Of a stretch of DNA of 14,638 bases, positions 5,310 through 12,321 are shown in pieces. The position numbers and the translations under genes were made by a program. This DNA comes from Streptosporangiaceae bacterium (GTDB lineage: Bacteria; Actinomycetota; Actinomycetes; Streptosporangiales; Streptosporangiaceae). The notes beneath the pieces are model-generated. The model was not told the DNA's origin and did not search any database. It saw only the letters and a program-made list of their open reading frames with translations. The first letter of the stretch is position 1; the number at the start of each line of letters is the position of its first letter. The stretch lies in contig JASHSZ010000179.1 of NCBI GenBank assembly GCA_030040815.1, forward strand, positions 1-14,638. Direction: 5' to 3'.

Positions 5310-7166
5310 GTGACTGAGGACAGTGCGATCCAGAAGCAGCGGGCCGAGATCGAGGCGCTGATCGGCGGACAGACCTTCTGCGATGTGCTGGCAGCGACAG
5401 CGGAGCAGTTCGGTGACCTTCCGGCCTACTCCGACTCTGACGGCGGTCCCTGGCAGACAATCAGCTGGCGCGAGACGCGGGAGCTTGCACTGCAGCTGGC
5501 GGCTGGTTTCGTAGCCCTCGGCCTGCAGCAAGGCGAGCGAGTCGCGCTCATGATGCCGAACCGGACCGAGCACATACTCGCCGATCTCGGTGTCATGCAC
5601 GCTGGCGGAGTCCCTGTGACGTTCTACGCGACACTCGCTGCCGAGCAGATCAGCTACCAGGCGGCCAACTGCGATGCGCGGATCGCGGTTCTGGAGGGAA
5701 CGAGCGAGCTGGCGCGCTGGCAGTCGGTGCTCGACCAGCTGCCCGGCCTAAAGAAGGTGATCGTCAGGGACGCGGGCGCGCGCCCGCCCGGCGATCTCTA
5801 CCTCAGCTGGCCGGACCTGCTTGCGCTGGGCAGACAGCGTCAGGCTGAAGCTCCCGATGAAGTGGCTCGCCGCATCGCGGCGATAAAACCTGCTGACCCG
5901 GTCACGCTGATGTATACGTCCGGGACGACGGGTCACCCGAAAGGCGTGATCGTCACGCACCACAGCGGGCTGGCCGTGATGATCGCAGCTCAGCGGTCGG
6001 GCAACTTCCCGATGCACGTGCGATGGGTCTCCTATCTGCCGCTGGCGCATGTAGCCGAGCGGGCGCTCAGCATCTACCTGGCCATCTGCGACGCGCGGAA
6101 TACGTACTTCTGCCACGATGCGGCAACGCAACTGGTCGGCGTCGTCGGTCAGGTGCGGCCTACGCAATTCTTCGGCGTTCCGAGGGTGTGGGAGAAATTC
6201 CAGGCGGGAATCACGGCGCTGCTTGCTGCCGAGCCGGATGAGGCCAAGCGGGCGGCTGTCGCCGCGGCGATGGACGTCGGACTGCGCTACGTAAGGAGCT
6301 GCCAGTACGGAGAGCAGACGTCTGACGAAGTCGCTGCAGAGTTCGCCGCGGCAGATGCGGCGGTGCTCCAGCCGATCCGTCAGCTGCTCGGCCTTGATCA
6401 GATAGAAATCGCGCTGAGCGGCGCAGCGCCGTTGCCGTCTGACGTGGGTGACTTCTTTGCCGGTCTCGGCCTGCGCGTTCTCGATGTCTACGGCATGACG
6501 GAGACCGCGGGAGCCTTCACGTGGAATACCCCGTCCGCATTCCGGCTGGGAACGGTAGGCCGGCCGGTGATGGGGGCGGAGGTGAAGATCGCCGAGGACG
6601 GCGAGATTCTTACGCGTGGGCCATCGATCACGCCGGGCTATCTGAACCTGCCGGAGCAGACGGCCGACCTGATCGATAGCGACGGATGGCTGCACACCGG
6701 CGACATTGGCTCTATCGACGCCGACGGCTTCGTTTCGGTGCTGGACCGGAAGAAGGAACTGATCATCACGGCGGGCGGAGAAAACATATCGCCGGCTGCG
6801 ATCGAAAATCTGCTGGTCGCGCATCCCCTGGTCGGCCAGGCGCTCGCCTATGGCGACCGGCGTCCCTACCTGGTCGCGATCCTGACACTGGACGGAGCCG
6901 TGGCTCCAGGCTGGGCGAAGGCTCGGGGGATCGAGACACAGTCGCTGGCTGAGCTGGCAGCCCATCCCGAGGTGCTGGCCGAAGTCGGCAAGGCCGTTGA
7001 CCAAGCGAACTCGCACCTGGCACGGGTCCAGCAGGTCAAGTACTGGCGACTGCTGCCGATGGAGTGGACGGCTGAAAGCGAGGAGTTGACCCCGACGCTG
7101 AAGCTGAAGCGCCGGGTCGTGCACGCCAAGTACGCCGACATCATCGACGGGCTATACGCTTCCTAA
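5310..7166 (+). CDS. Long-chain acyl-CoA synthetase (AMP-forming, FadD-like)
   Basis: This protein of about 618 residues belongs to the ANL superfamily and activates a fatty acid to acyl-AMP and then acyl-CoA in the cytoplasm. Motifs are in the right order: P-loop TSGTTGHPKG (203-212), YGMTET (394-399), GWLHTGD (459-465), hinge region DRKKELIITAGGENISP (479-495), and a C-terminal LTPTLKLKRR (593-602) supplying the catalytic Lys598 of the adenylation half-reaction. Length and motif style match the long-chain (FAA1/FadD15-like) group rather than acetyl-CoA synthetase, but chain length cannot be read from sequence. The start at 5310 is preferred over 5304 from Shine-Dalgarno spacing. Its leader contains IS remnant sequence, so its original promoter may have been replaced. 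It converges, with only 21 bases between stop codons, on a thioesterase gene of opposite chemical action. Confidence 0.92.
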   Translation: MTEDSAIQKQRAEIEALIGGQTFCDVLAATAEQFGDLPAYSDSDGGPWQTISWRETRELALQLAAGFVALGLQQGERVALMMPNRTEHILADLGVMHAGGVPVTFYATLAAEQISYQAANCDARIAVLEGTSELARWQSVLDQLPGLKKVIVRDAGARPPGDLYLSWPDLLALGRQRQAEAPDEVARRIAAIKPADPVTLMYTSGTTGHPKGVIVTHHSGLAVMIAAQRSGNFPMHVRWVSYLPLAHVAERALSIYLAICDARNTYFCHDAATQLVGVVGQVRPTQFFGVPRVWEKFQAGITALLAAEPDEAKRAAVAAAMDVGLRYVRSCQYGEQTSDEVAAEFAAADAAVLQPIRQLLGLDQIEIALSGAAPLPSDVGDFFAGLGLRVLDVYGMTETAGAFTWNTPSAFRLGTVGRPVMGAEVKIAEDGEILTRGPSITPGYLNLPEQTADLIDSDGWLHTGDIGSIDADGFVSVLDRKKELIITAGGENISPAAIENLLVAHPLVGQALAYGDRRPYLVAILTLDGAVAPGWAKARGIETQSLAELAAHPEVLAEVGKAVDQANSHLARVQQVKYWRLLPMEWTAESEELTPTLKLKRRVVHAKYADIIDGLYAS

Positions 7167-7187
7167 CCAGGCTCGCAGTTGAACCGG

Positions 7188-7721
7188 TCACTCGGGCTGA
7201 GGCCGGGAGATCATGCAGCTGCTCGTCGCGTGGGCGTAAAGCCGGCCATCTGGTCCGGTCAGTCGAGCCTCCGCGAGCGCCGAACGCGAGCCCAGATGTA
7301 GCACCGTTCCCTCGCAGACGAGCCGTCCGGTCGAGGCGGTCACCGGCCGCAGGAACTTAACGCTGAGGTCGAGACTGGTGTAGTAAGCACCGGCCGGCAG
7401 CATGCTGTGTACCGCGCAGCCGCAGGCGGAATCGCACAACGTGGCGATGACGCCGCCGTGCACCGACCCGACCGGGTTGTAATGAAACTCCGCAGGATCC
7501 AGCTCGAACCGGGCAACGCCGTCGCTAATCGACGTCGCAGTGAAGTCGAGCGTCTCGGCCACCGGGGGCTTCGCTAGCTGTCCCGTTGTGAGCTCGGCGA
7601 AGAACGCAGCGCCGGACATCGACCGCGCAGCCGTGGCCGCGACGGCCGGGTCCGCCCAGGTATACGTGCGTTCCCTGGCGCCGACGACCCCGTTACGCGG
7701 CTGCTGGTCGGCGTAGGTCAC
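7188..7721 (-). CDS. Hotdog-fold (PaaI-like) acyl-CoA thioesterase
   Basis: This 177-residue protein has a C-terminal hotdog domain at about residues 55-172. The family signature is YNPVGSVHGGVIATLCDSA (81-99), with the NxxGxxHGG element and D97 as probable catalytic acid. SVKFLRPV (120-127) is the second conserved strand. It should hydrolyse acyl- or aryl-CoA thioesters, usually as a tetramer. About 50 extra N-terminal residues precede the domain and have no recognised function. The start is GTG 7721, because GGGAGG at 7732-7727 is five bases upstream. The frame is open to an ATG at 7751, but that codon lies in a 15-bp tandem repeat inside the GNAT gene and has no ribosome-binding site. The start overlaps the end of the GNAT gene by 29 bases, so the two are probably co-transcribed and coupled. 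Confidence 0.87.
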   Translation of the reverse strand: MTYADQQPRNGVVGARERTYTWADPAVAATAARSMSGAAFFAELTTGQLAKPPVAETLDFTATSISDGVARFELDPAEFHYNPVGSVHGGVIATLCDSACGCAVHSMLPAGAYYTSLDLSVKFLRPVTASTGRLVCEGTVLHLGSRSALAEARLTGPDGRLYAHATSSCMISRPQPE

Positions 7722-8349
7722 GATGTCCTCCCTGGTAGTTCGGGCTGCCATGACTCGGGCTGCCGTGACTCGGGCTGGCCACGGAGGTGTATCCGGCCGC
7801 AGCGAACGGGCGGTGCGCCAGCACAGCCGTGATCACAATTGAGTCCTGAGTGCGTTGCCGCATGGCCTCCGGCCAGTGCTTGTGGATCAGGCCGAGCATC
7901 GTGGTGTTGCCGTGTAGCACCTCGAGGACCAGCGCGACCACGCCGCGCTCGAGGGCCCGGTTAGCCAGCAGGCGCAGCAGCATCGAGCCAAGTCCTAGGC
8001 CTTGCCATCGGTCTGCGATTACCAGGCCGATGTCGCTGCACGGGACGCCATCGTTGGTCGCGTCGACTGCCATGCCGTGACCGACTACGGCGCCGTGCGC
8101 GTCGGTGATCAGCAGGATGTCCGATGGGCTCGCGCCGGCGCCTGCCAGCGCCTTCAGCAAGCTGGGGCTTGGGGATGACACCGCGGTGAAGAACCGCAGG
8201 TACTGCGTGCGAACAGACAGTCCGCGGACAAACTCGCGGATGAGGTCGGCATCCTCGGGCCCGCCCGGCCGGACCAGGTACAGGCCTGTCGCGACCCGAC
8301 CGGACCGGAAGGCCCGGCTCGGGAGCGGCGCATCCAGAGTTCTATTCAT
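7693..8349 (-). CDS. GNAT acetyltransferase, resembling Pat-type protein acylases
   Basis: This 218-residue protein has a GNAT domain at about 22-178. SVRTQYLRFF (45-54) resembles the LS-x-x-x-YLRFF element of bacterial protein lysine acetyltransferases of the Pat type. IGLVIADRWQGLGLGSMLL (107-125) contains the acetyl-CoA pyrophosphate-binding R/QxxGxG loop. No cyclic-nucleotide-binding or acyl-CoA-synthetase-like domain is attached, unlike many Pat enzymes. The C-terminal 35-40 residues are low-complexity, including SPSHGSPSHGSP, and come from a 15-bp tandem repeat. I chose ATG 8349 because the domain follows it closely. ATG 8406 is also open but would overlap the regulator's start. The gene leads an operon with the thioesterase. 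Its substrate is unknown: proteins (perhaps the nearby synthetase) or small amines are both possible. Confidence 0.8.
   Translation of the reverse strand: MNRTLDAPLPSRAFRSGRVATGLYLVRPGGPEDADLIREFVRGLSVRTQYLRFFTAVSSPSPSLLKALAGAGASPSDILLITDAHGAVVGHGMAVDATNDGVPCSDIGLVIADRWQGLGLGSMLLRLLANRALERGVVALVLEVLHGNTTMLGLIHKHWPEAMRQRTQDSIVITAVLAHRPFAAAGYTSVASPSHGSPSHGSPNYQGGHRDLRRPAAA
7727..7732 (-). promoter_or_regulatory. Ribosome-binding site deciding the thioesterase start
   Basis: GGGAGG on the minus strand is five bases before GTG 7721. It sits inside the last codons of the GNAT gene, consistent with translational coupling. Confidence 0.6.
7741..7777. repeat. 15-bp tandem repeat, about 2.5 copies
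   Basis: CGGGCTGCCATGACT (7741-7755), CGGGCTGCCGTGACT (7756-7770) and a partial CGGGCTG (7771-7777) follow one another in phase. The unit is a multiple of three and encodes the SHGSP repeats in the GNAT tail. The copies differ at one base, so the expansion looks recent. Confidence 0.85.
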
Positions 8350-8371
8350 GAACTCAGCGTGGCGCATGTTG

Positions 8372-8394
8372 CTAAGTCTGTCAAGTAGACCTAG
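8372..8394. promoter_or_regulatory. Candidate HxlR operator between divergent genes
   Basis: CTAAGTCT (8372-8379) and AGACCTAG (8387-8394) form an inverted repeat with 7 of 8 arm positions paired and a 7-base spacer. It lies in the 55-bp gap between the GNAT and HxlR starts, beside TAGCCT (8392-8397), which could be the -10 element of a leaderless HxlR transcript starting near 8404. The HxlR product is the obvious candidate to bind here and control both directions. Confidence 0.5.
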
Positions 8395-8404
8395 CCTTGT
8401 CGCC

Positions 8405-8881
8405 ATGTATAAGTCCTGGGCACTCGACTACGACACCGCGAACTGCAACATTGCAGCGGCACTGTCGATCGTCGGCGAGAAGTGGACGTTCCTCGTGCTA
8501 CGCGAGGCATTCAACGGCGTACGCCGGTTTGACGACATGCAACGGCGCACTGGTGCGCCCCGTCAGATCCTGAGCAACCGGCTGGCCCGGCTTGTAGCCG
8601 AGGGAATCCTGCGCAAGGTCCCTTACCAGGACGCCGGTCAGCGGCCGCGGAGCGAATGTCGGCTGACCGAAAAAGGGATTGACCTGTTCCCAGTGATGGC
8701 AACCCTGGTGGCCTGGGGCGATAAGCACGCTGGCTGGCCAGGCGGCCCGTCTGTGGTGCTGACCCACCGCGACTGCGGCGCCGAGGTCGGGCTTCAGCTC
8801 GCGTGCGCCGACGGGCACGTGCTGAAATCCGCTAGAGATGTGACCCCGCTGCCCGGGCCCGGCGCCCGCCGGGTCGCCTGA
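8405..8881 (+). CDS. HxlR family (MarR-like winged-helix) transcriptional regulator
   Basis: The predicted protein has 158 residues. The HxlR signature is clear: CNIAAALSIVGEKWTFLVLREA (14-35), then FNGVRRFDDMQRRTGAPRQILSNRLARLVAEGIL with the wing around KVPYQDAGQRPRSECRLTEKG (71-91). Cys14 is at the position of the conserved redox- or aldehyde-sensing Cys of several HxlR proteins. An extra C-terminal region has Cys124, Cys134 and His residues (THRDCGAE, LACADGHV), as in the longer HxlR proteins that carry a small zinc-ribbon-like tail. The start is ATG 8405: the frame is open well upstream, but that part lies over the GNAT gene. No Shine-Dalgarno site is visible, so translation is probably leaderless. 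It is divergent from the GNAT-thioesterase operon and presumably controls it. Confidence 0.88.
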   Translation: MYKSWALDYDTANCNIAAALSIVGEKWTFLVLREAFNGVRRFDDMQRRTGAPRQILSNRLARLVAEGILRKVPYQDAGQRPRSECRLTEKGIDLFPVMATLVAWGDKHAGWPGGPSVVLTHRDCGAEVGLQLACADGHVLKSARDVTPLPGPGARRVA

Positions 8882-8947
8882 CGAACGTACCGGCTGGGTC
8901 AGGTTCGCGCCTGCGGATCCGAGAGACCGCCGTTCGTTCTACCGATC

Positions 8948-8976
8948 TTGACCTGGCTGTGGCGCGGAATTAACCA
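8948..8976 (+). promoter_or_regulatory. Possible promoter of the SARP-type regulator
   Basis: TTGACC (8948-8953) and TAACCA (8971-8976) are separated by 17 bases, giving a leader of about 60 bases before ATG 9046. The -35 is good. The -10 lacks the usual final T, so the assignment is tentative. Confidence 0.35.
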
Positions 8977-9034
8977 GCGAACCCGTGGCTACGTTTGTGC
9001 AGGCGGCCGGGACGGAAGGGCGCTGGTAACGCGT

Positions 9035-9038
9035 GGAG
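9035..9038 (+). promoter_or_regulatory. Ribosome-binding site deciding the SARP regulator start
   Basis: GGAG at 9035-9038 lies seven bases before ATG 9046. This supports that start over the in-frame GTG at 8995. Confidence 0.5.
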
Positions 9039-9045
9039 CCCAGGG

Positions 9046-12000
9046 ATGAACGCCATCAGCGGTGAACACCGGCTAGCGGGCGACGGCGCCCTTGGGTCGG
9101 GCGATGGCGCGATCGGGGCGCTGCTCCGCGACCGGCGGCGCGCCGTGGGGCTGACCCAGCAGCAGCTTGCCATCGCAGCGCAGATCAGCGTCGGGGCTGT
9201 TCGCGACCTGGAGCAGAGCCGGACGAGCCGGCCCCGCCTCCAGACCATCGCGCGACTACGTGCGGCGCTCGGGCTGAGCCTGGATCAGCCCGGCGACCGG
9301 GCTCCCAGCGTGAGGGTCGGCGATGCACGGGCCAGTGATGCTCGAGCCGCTAGCGGCGCTGTGCGGGTGCGCGTTCTGGGACCGCTTGAGGCATCGCGCG
9401 GCGGCGTGCCCGTCGAGCTCGGCCCGGCCAGGCAACGGGCCGTGCTGGGGCTTCTTGCAGCGCGGCACAACGTCGCGGTGCATCGTGACACGTTCGTGGC
9501 GGCGCTGTGGGACGGTGATCCGCCGGATTCGGCGGTCAAGACGGTGCAATCCTGGGTCGGGCGCCTGCGGCGCCAGCTTGATCCCGGGCGGTCGCCGCAG
9601 GATCGTGACGGGGTCCTGGTCTCAGCTGGAACTAGTTACTGGCTGCATGCCGGGGCGGAGCAGCTTGATCTCATCGCCTTCGAGCAGCTAACCGAGCGTG
9701 CCAAGGCGGCGTCTCGCCGCGGCGACACCGCGGCGGCCTGCGAGATGTACGCGCAGGCGCTGAGCTTGTGGCGCGGCGAGCCGCTGGCCGACCTGGGCCT
9801 GCTGTCGGCGCACCCGGCGGTGACCGGCCTTGCCCGCCGCCGCGCGGAGGTCGTGACCGATTTCGCTGAGACCGCGATCGGCGTCGGCGCGCCGGACCGC
9901 GCGCTGCATCACCTGCAGACGCTCGCCGACAGCGATCCGCTGGATGAGCGCGCGCACGGGTGGCTGATGCTCGCACTGGCCGGCGCAGGTCAGCAGGCGG
10001 CCGCGCTGGCGGTGTACGACCGGCTGCGGCGGCGGCTAGATGAGGAACTCGGGATCCGCCCTGGCGCGGAGCTGGAACGGGCGCGCGAACGGGTGCTGCG
10101 TCAGGAGGTGCCCGCCATCAGGCTCAGGCCGCCCCAGGCGGTGCTCGCCGCGGCCCGGCCGCGGCAGCTCCCGCGTGATCCGGGCGTCTTCATCGGCCGC
10201 GAACAAGAGCGCGCCGCGGTGCTGGCGCTTGCGGAGCAGGCGGCCAGGGCGGCCCTGATCTGCGTGGTCGACGGCGGCGCCGGCGTCGGCAAGACCGCTC
10301 TGGCGTTACACGCCGGGCACCGGATCGCGGCTCTGTTCCCCGACGGCCAGCTTCATGTGGACCTTCGCGGCTTCGGACCCCGGCAGCCGCCGATGCAGCC
10401 CGCCGAGGCGCTCACCGGCTTCCTGCGCGCCCTCGGTGCCGACCCGCCGGCTATCCCGGCCGCCGTCGAGGAGCAGGCCGCGATGTTCCGGTCGCTGCTG
10501 GCCGGCAAGCGCATGCTCATCGTCTTGGACAACGCGGCCGACCCCGAGCAGGTGCGACCGCTGCTACCCGGCGGGCCCGGCTCGCTGGTCCTGGTCACCA
10601 GCCGCGAGCGTCTGCCCGGGCTGGCTGCACGCGACGGCGCGGTGCGGCTGACGCTCGGGCCGCTGTCCCAGGGCGAGGCGACCTTGCTGCTGGCAGCGGT
10701 CTTGGGCACCGCGAGGGTTAGCGCCGAGCTCCAGGCGGCAGCCGACATCTCAGCGCGCTGCAGCCATCTGCCGCTGGCGCTGCGGATCGCCGCCGACCGG
10801 GCCGCCAGCAGCCCTCGCCTCGCGCTGTCCGACCTAGCGAGCCAGCTCTCCGCGGGTGACCGCCTGGACGTGCTAGACGCCGGCGAGGATGACGCCACCG
10901 CGATCCGGGCGGTCTTCTCGTGGTCCTATAGGACCCTGGCACCGCTAGCGGCTCGCATGTTCCGCCTGCTCGGCCTGCACACTGGACCGGATATCGGCGT
11001 GTCTGCGGCCGCAGCGCTCGCGGGCATCGGCCAGGCCGAGGCTGGGCGCCTGCTCGGACTGCTGGCCCGTGCGCATCTGATCGAGGAGTCCCTGCCGGAC
11101 CGCTACCGTCTGCACGACCTGCTCCGTGCCTACGCCGCCGAGCAAGCGCAGGTCGGCGAGACTGCCCAGAGCCGCCGTTCCGCGCTCCGGCGGATGCTGA
11201 CGTGGTATCTGCATACCGCTGATCGAGCCGACGGGCTGCTGGTACCCGGCCGCCGCCACACTCCCGTCGTGCCCGCGCAGATCGCCTCCGACCCGCTCGC
11301 GCTGACCGGCTACGAGCAAGCCCTGGCCTGGTGCGACGCCGAATACGCCAACCTGACCGCCGCCTTCCGGCTCGCCGCCGAGACTGGCCACGACGACCTG
11401 GCATGGAAGTTTCCAGCTGCCATGCGGGGCTTCTTCGACCTGCGCAGACTCTGGGACGACTGGCTCGCGTGCGCGACGATCGGGGTGGCCGCCGCCCGTC
11501 GGTGCGGCGACCGCGCCGGCGAGGCGTGGGCACTGGATTGCCTCGGCCACGCCGCCTCGGGCCTCGGCAGGCTCGAAGAAGCGCTTGACAGCTACCTGAA
11601 AGCGCGCGACATCCGCGGGCAGACCGGTGACCGATGGGGGGAAAGTGCCAACTCCATCAACAACATTGGCTGCACGTACGGGGACCTGGGCAGGTTCGAC
11701 CTGGCTCTCGGCTGCTTCCAGCAGGTGCTGGCCACCGCTCGCGCCGACGGCAGCAGGTATCTGGAGTGCCTCGCCCTTGTCAACCTCGGCGAGACATATG
11801 CCGGTCTCGGCCAGGCCAGCGATGCCGTGGCCTGTACCCGGCAGGCGGTGGAGATCGCCCGCGAGATCGGACATCAGCGGGCCGAGCGCACGGCCCTCAG
11901 CAACCTGGCCCGGACCTATCGGGTGATGCGGTATCCCGGCAAGGCCAGGGCCTGGTACCGGCAGGCCCTGGCCGCCTGCCGCCAGGCCGGGGACCGGCAC

Positions 12001-12165
12001 GGCGAAGCCGAGGCCCTCCGCGACCTGGGTGACCTGTCCGCGGCCAGTGGCCGTCACGCGGCCGCACGCCAGTCATGGCGCAAGGCGCTGGCCATCGCCA
12101 GCGATCTCGGCGATACAGACGTGGCCACGGCGATCCGCGGTCGGCTCGAACGCTCCGGGGCGTGA
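9046..12165 (+). CDS. XRE-SARP-BTAD-NB-ARC-TPR multidomain transcriptional regulator (AfsR-like)
   Basis: This 1039-residue cytoplasmic regulator has five recognisable parts. They are an XRE-type helix-turn-helix (about 22-78, GLTQQQLAIAAQISVGAVRDLE), an OmpR-like SARP winged helix (106-200, VRVRVLGPLEASRGG to GTSYWL), a BTAD helical domain (207-352, ending DEELGIRPGAELE), an NB-ARC/STAND NTPase (about 383-640) and C-terminal TPRs (about 720-1039). In the NTPase, Walker A is GGAGVGKT (410-417), Walker B is LIVLDN (491-496), the sensor strand is LVLVTSRERLPGL, and CSHLPLALRIAA (572-583) is the GLPL-like motif. AfsR-type proteins activate antibiotic or morphogenesis genes, with the STAND module acting as an ATP-driven switch and the TPRs sensing a ligand. 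The XRE domain adds a second possible DNA contact. No biosynthetic cluster is adjacent, so the target is unknown. It converges on the delta-60 gene. Confidence 0.92.
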   Translation: MNAISGEHRLAGDGALGSGDGAIGALLRDRRRAVGLTQQQLAIAAQISVGAVRDLEQSRTSRPRLQTIARLRAALGLSLDQPGDRAPSVRVGDARASDARAASGAVRVRVLGPLEASRGGVPVELGPARQRAVLGLLAARHNVAVHRDTFVAALWDGDPPDSAVKTVQSWVGRLRRQLDPGRSPQDRDGVLVSAGTSYWLHAGAEQLDLIAFEQLTERAKAASRRGDTAAACEMYAQALSLWRGEPLADLGLLSAHPAVTGLARRRAEVVTDFAETAIGVGAPDRALHHLQTLADSDPLDERAHGWLMLALAGAGQQAAALAVYDRLRRRLDEELGIRPGAELERARERVLRQEVPAIRLRPPQAVLAAARPRQLPRDPGVFIGREQERAAVLALAEQAARAALICVVDGGAGVGKTALALHAGHRIAALFPDGQLHVDLRGFGPRQPPMQPAEALTGFLRALGADPPAIPAAVEEQAAMFRSLLAGKRMLIVLDNAADPEQVRPLLPGGPGSLVLVTSRERLPGLAARDGAVRLTLGPLSQGEATLLLAAVLGTARVSAELQAAADISARCSHLPLALRIAADRAASSPRLALSDLASQLSAGDRLDVLDAGEDDATAIRAVFSWSYRTLAPLAARMFRLLGLHTGPDIGVSAAAALAGIGQAEAGRLLGLLARAHLIEESLPDRYRLHDLLRAYAAEQAQVGETAQSRRSALRRMLTWYLHTADRADGLLVPGRRHTPVVPAQIASDPLALTGYEQALAWCDAEYANLTAAFRLAAETGHDDLAWKFPAAMRGFFDLRRLWDDWLACATIGVAAARRCGDRAGEAWALDCLGHAASGLGRLEEALDSYLKARDIRGQTGDRWGESANSINNIGCTYGDLGRFDLALGCFQQVLATARADGSRYLECLALVNLGETYAGLGQASDAVACTRQAVEIAREIGHQRAERTALSNLARTYRVMRYPGKARAWYRQALAACRQAGDRHGEAEALRDLGDLSAASGRHAAARQSWRKALAIASDLGDTDVATAIRGRLERSGA

Positions 12166-12255
12166 CGGGTCCGCATAACCTAGTGAGCTTGTTTGGGTCC
12201 GGACGGACCACCGGGTACGGCTCCCGCGGATGACCGCGCCTCCAGCACAGCGGAA

Positions 12256-12298
12256 CCAGGGGTCTCCCATCCTGAGGTAGCGGACGGGAGACCCCTGG
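12256..12298. terminator. Strong bidirectional hairpin between convergent genes
   Basis: The arms CCAGGGGTCTCCC (12256-12268) and GGGAGACCCCTGG (12286-12298) are perfect 13-bp inverted repeats around a 17-base loop. The hairpin lies between the 3' ends of the SARP regulator (12165) and the delta-60 gene (12322). There is no long T-run, as is common for actinomycete terminators. Confidence 0.8.
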
Positions 12299-12321
12299 GA
12301 CTAACTGCCCTCACCGGGCGG

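Noticed and set aside
5748..7124. 458-codon minus-strand frame over the acyl-CoA synthetase
   Set aside because: It is a shadow of a gene with all ANL motifs on the plus strand.
8881..8937. Inverted repeat ACGAACG/CGTTCGT downstream of the HxlR gene as a terminator
   Set aside because: The 7-bp arms are perfect, but the 43-base separation makes a functional hairpin unconvincing.
10945..12057. 370-codon minus-strand frame over the SARP regulator TPR region
   Set aside because: It is antisense to clear TPR coding sequence, with no recognisable motifs and no ribosome-binding site noted.
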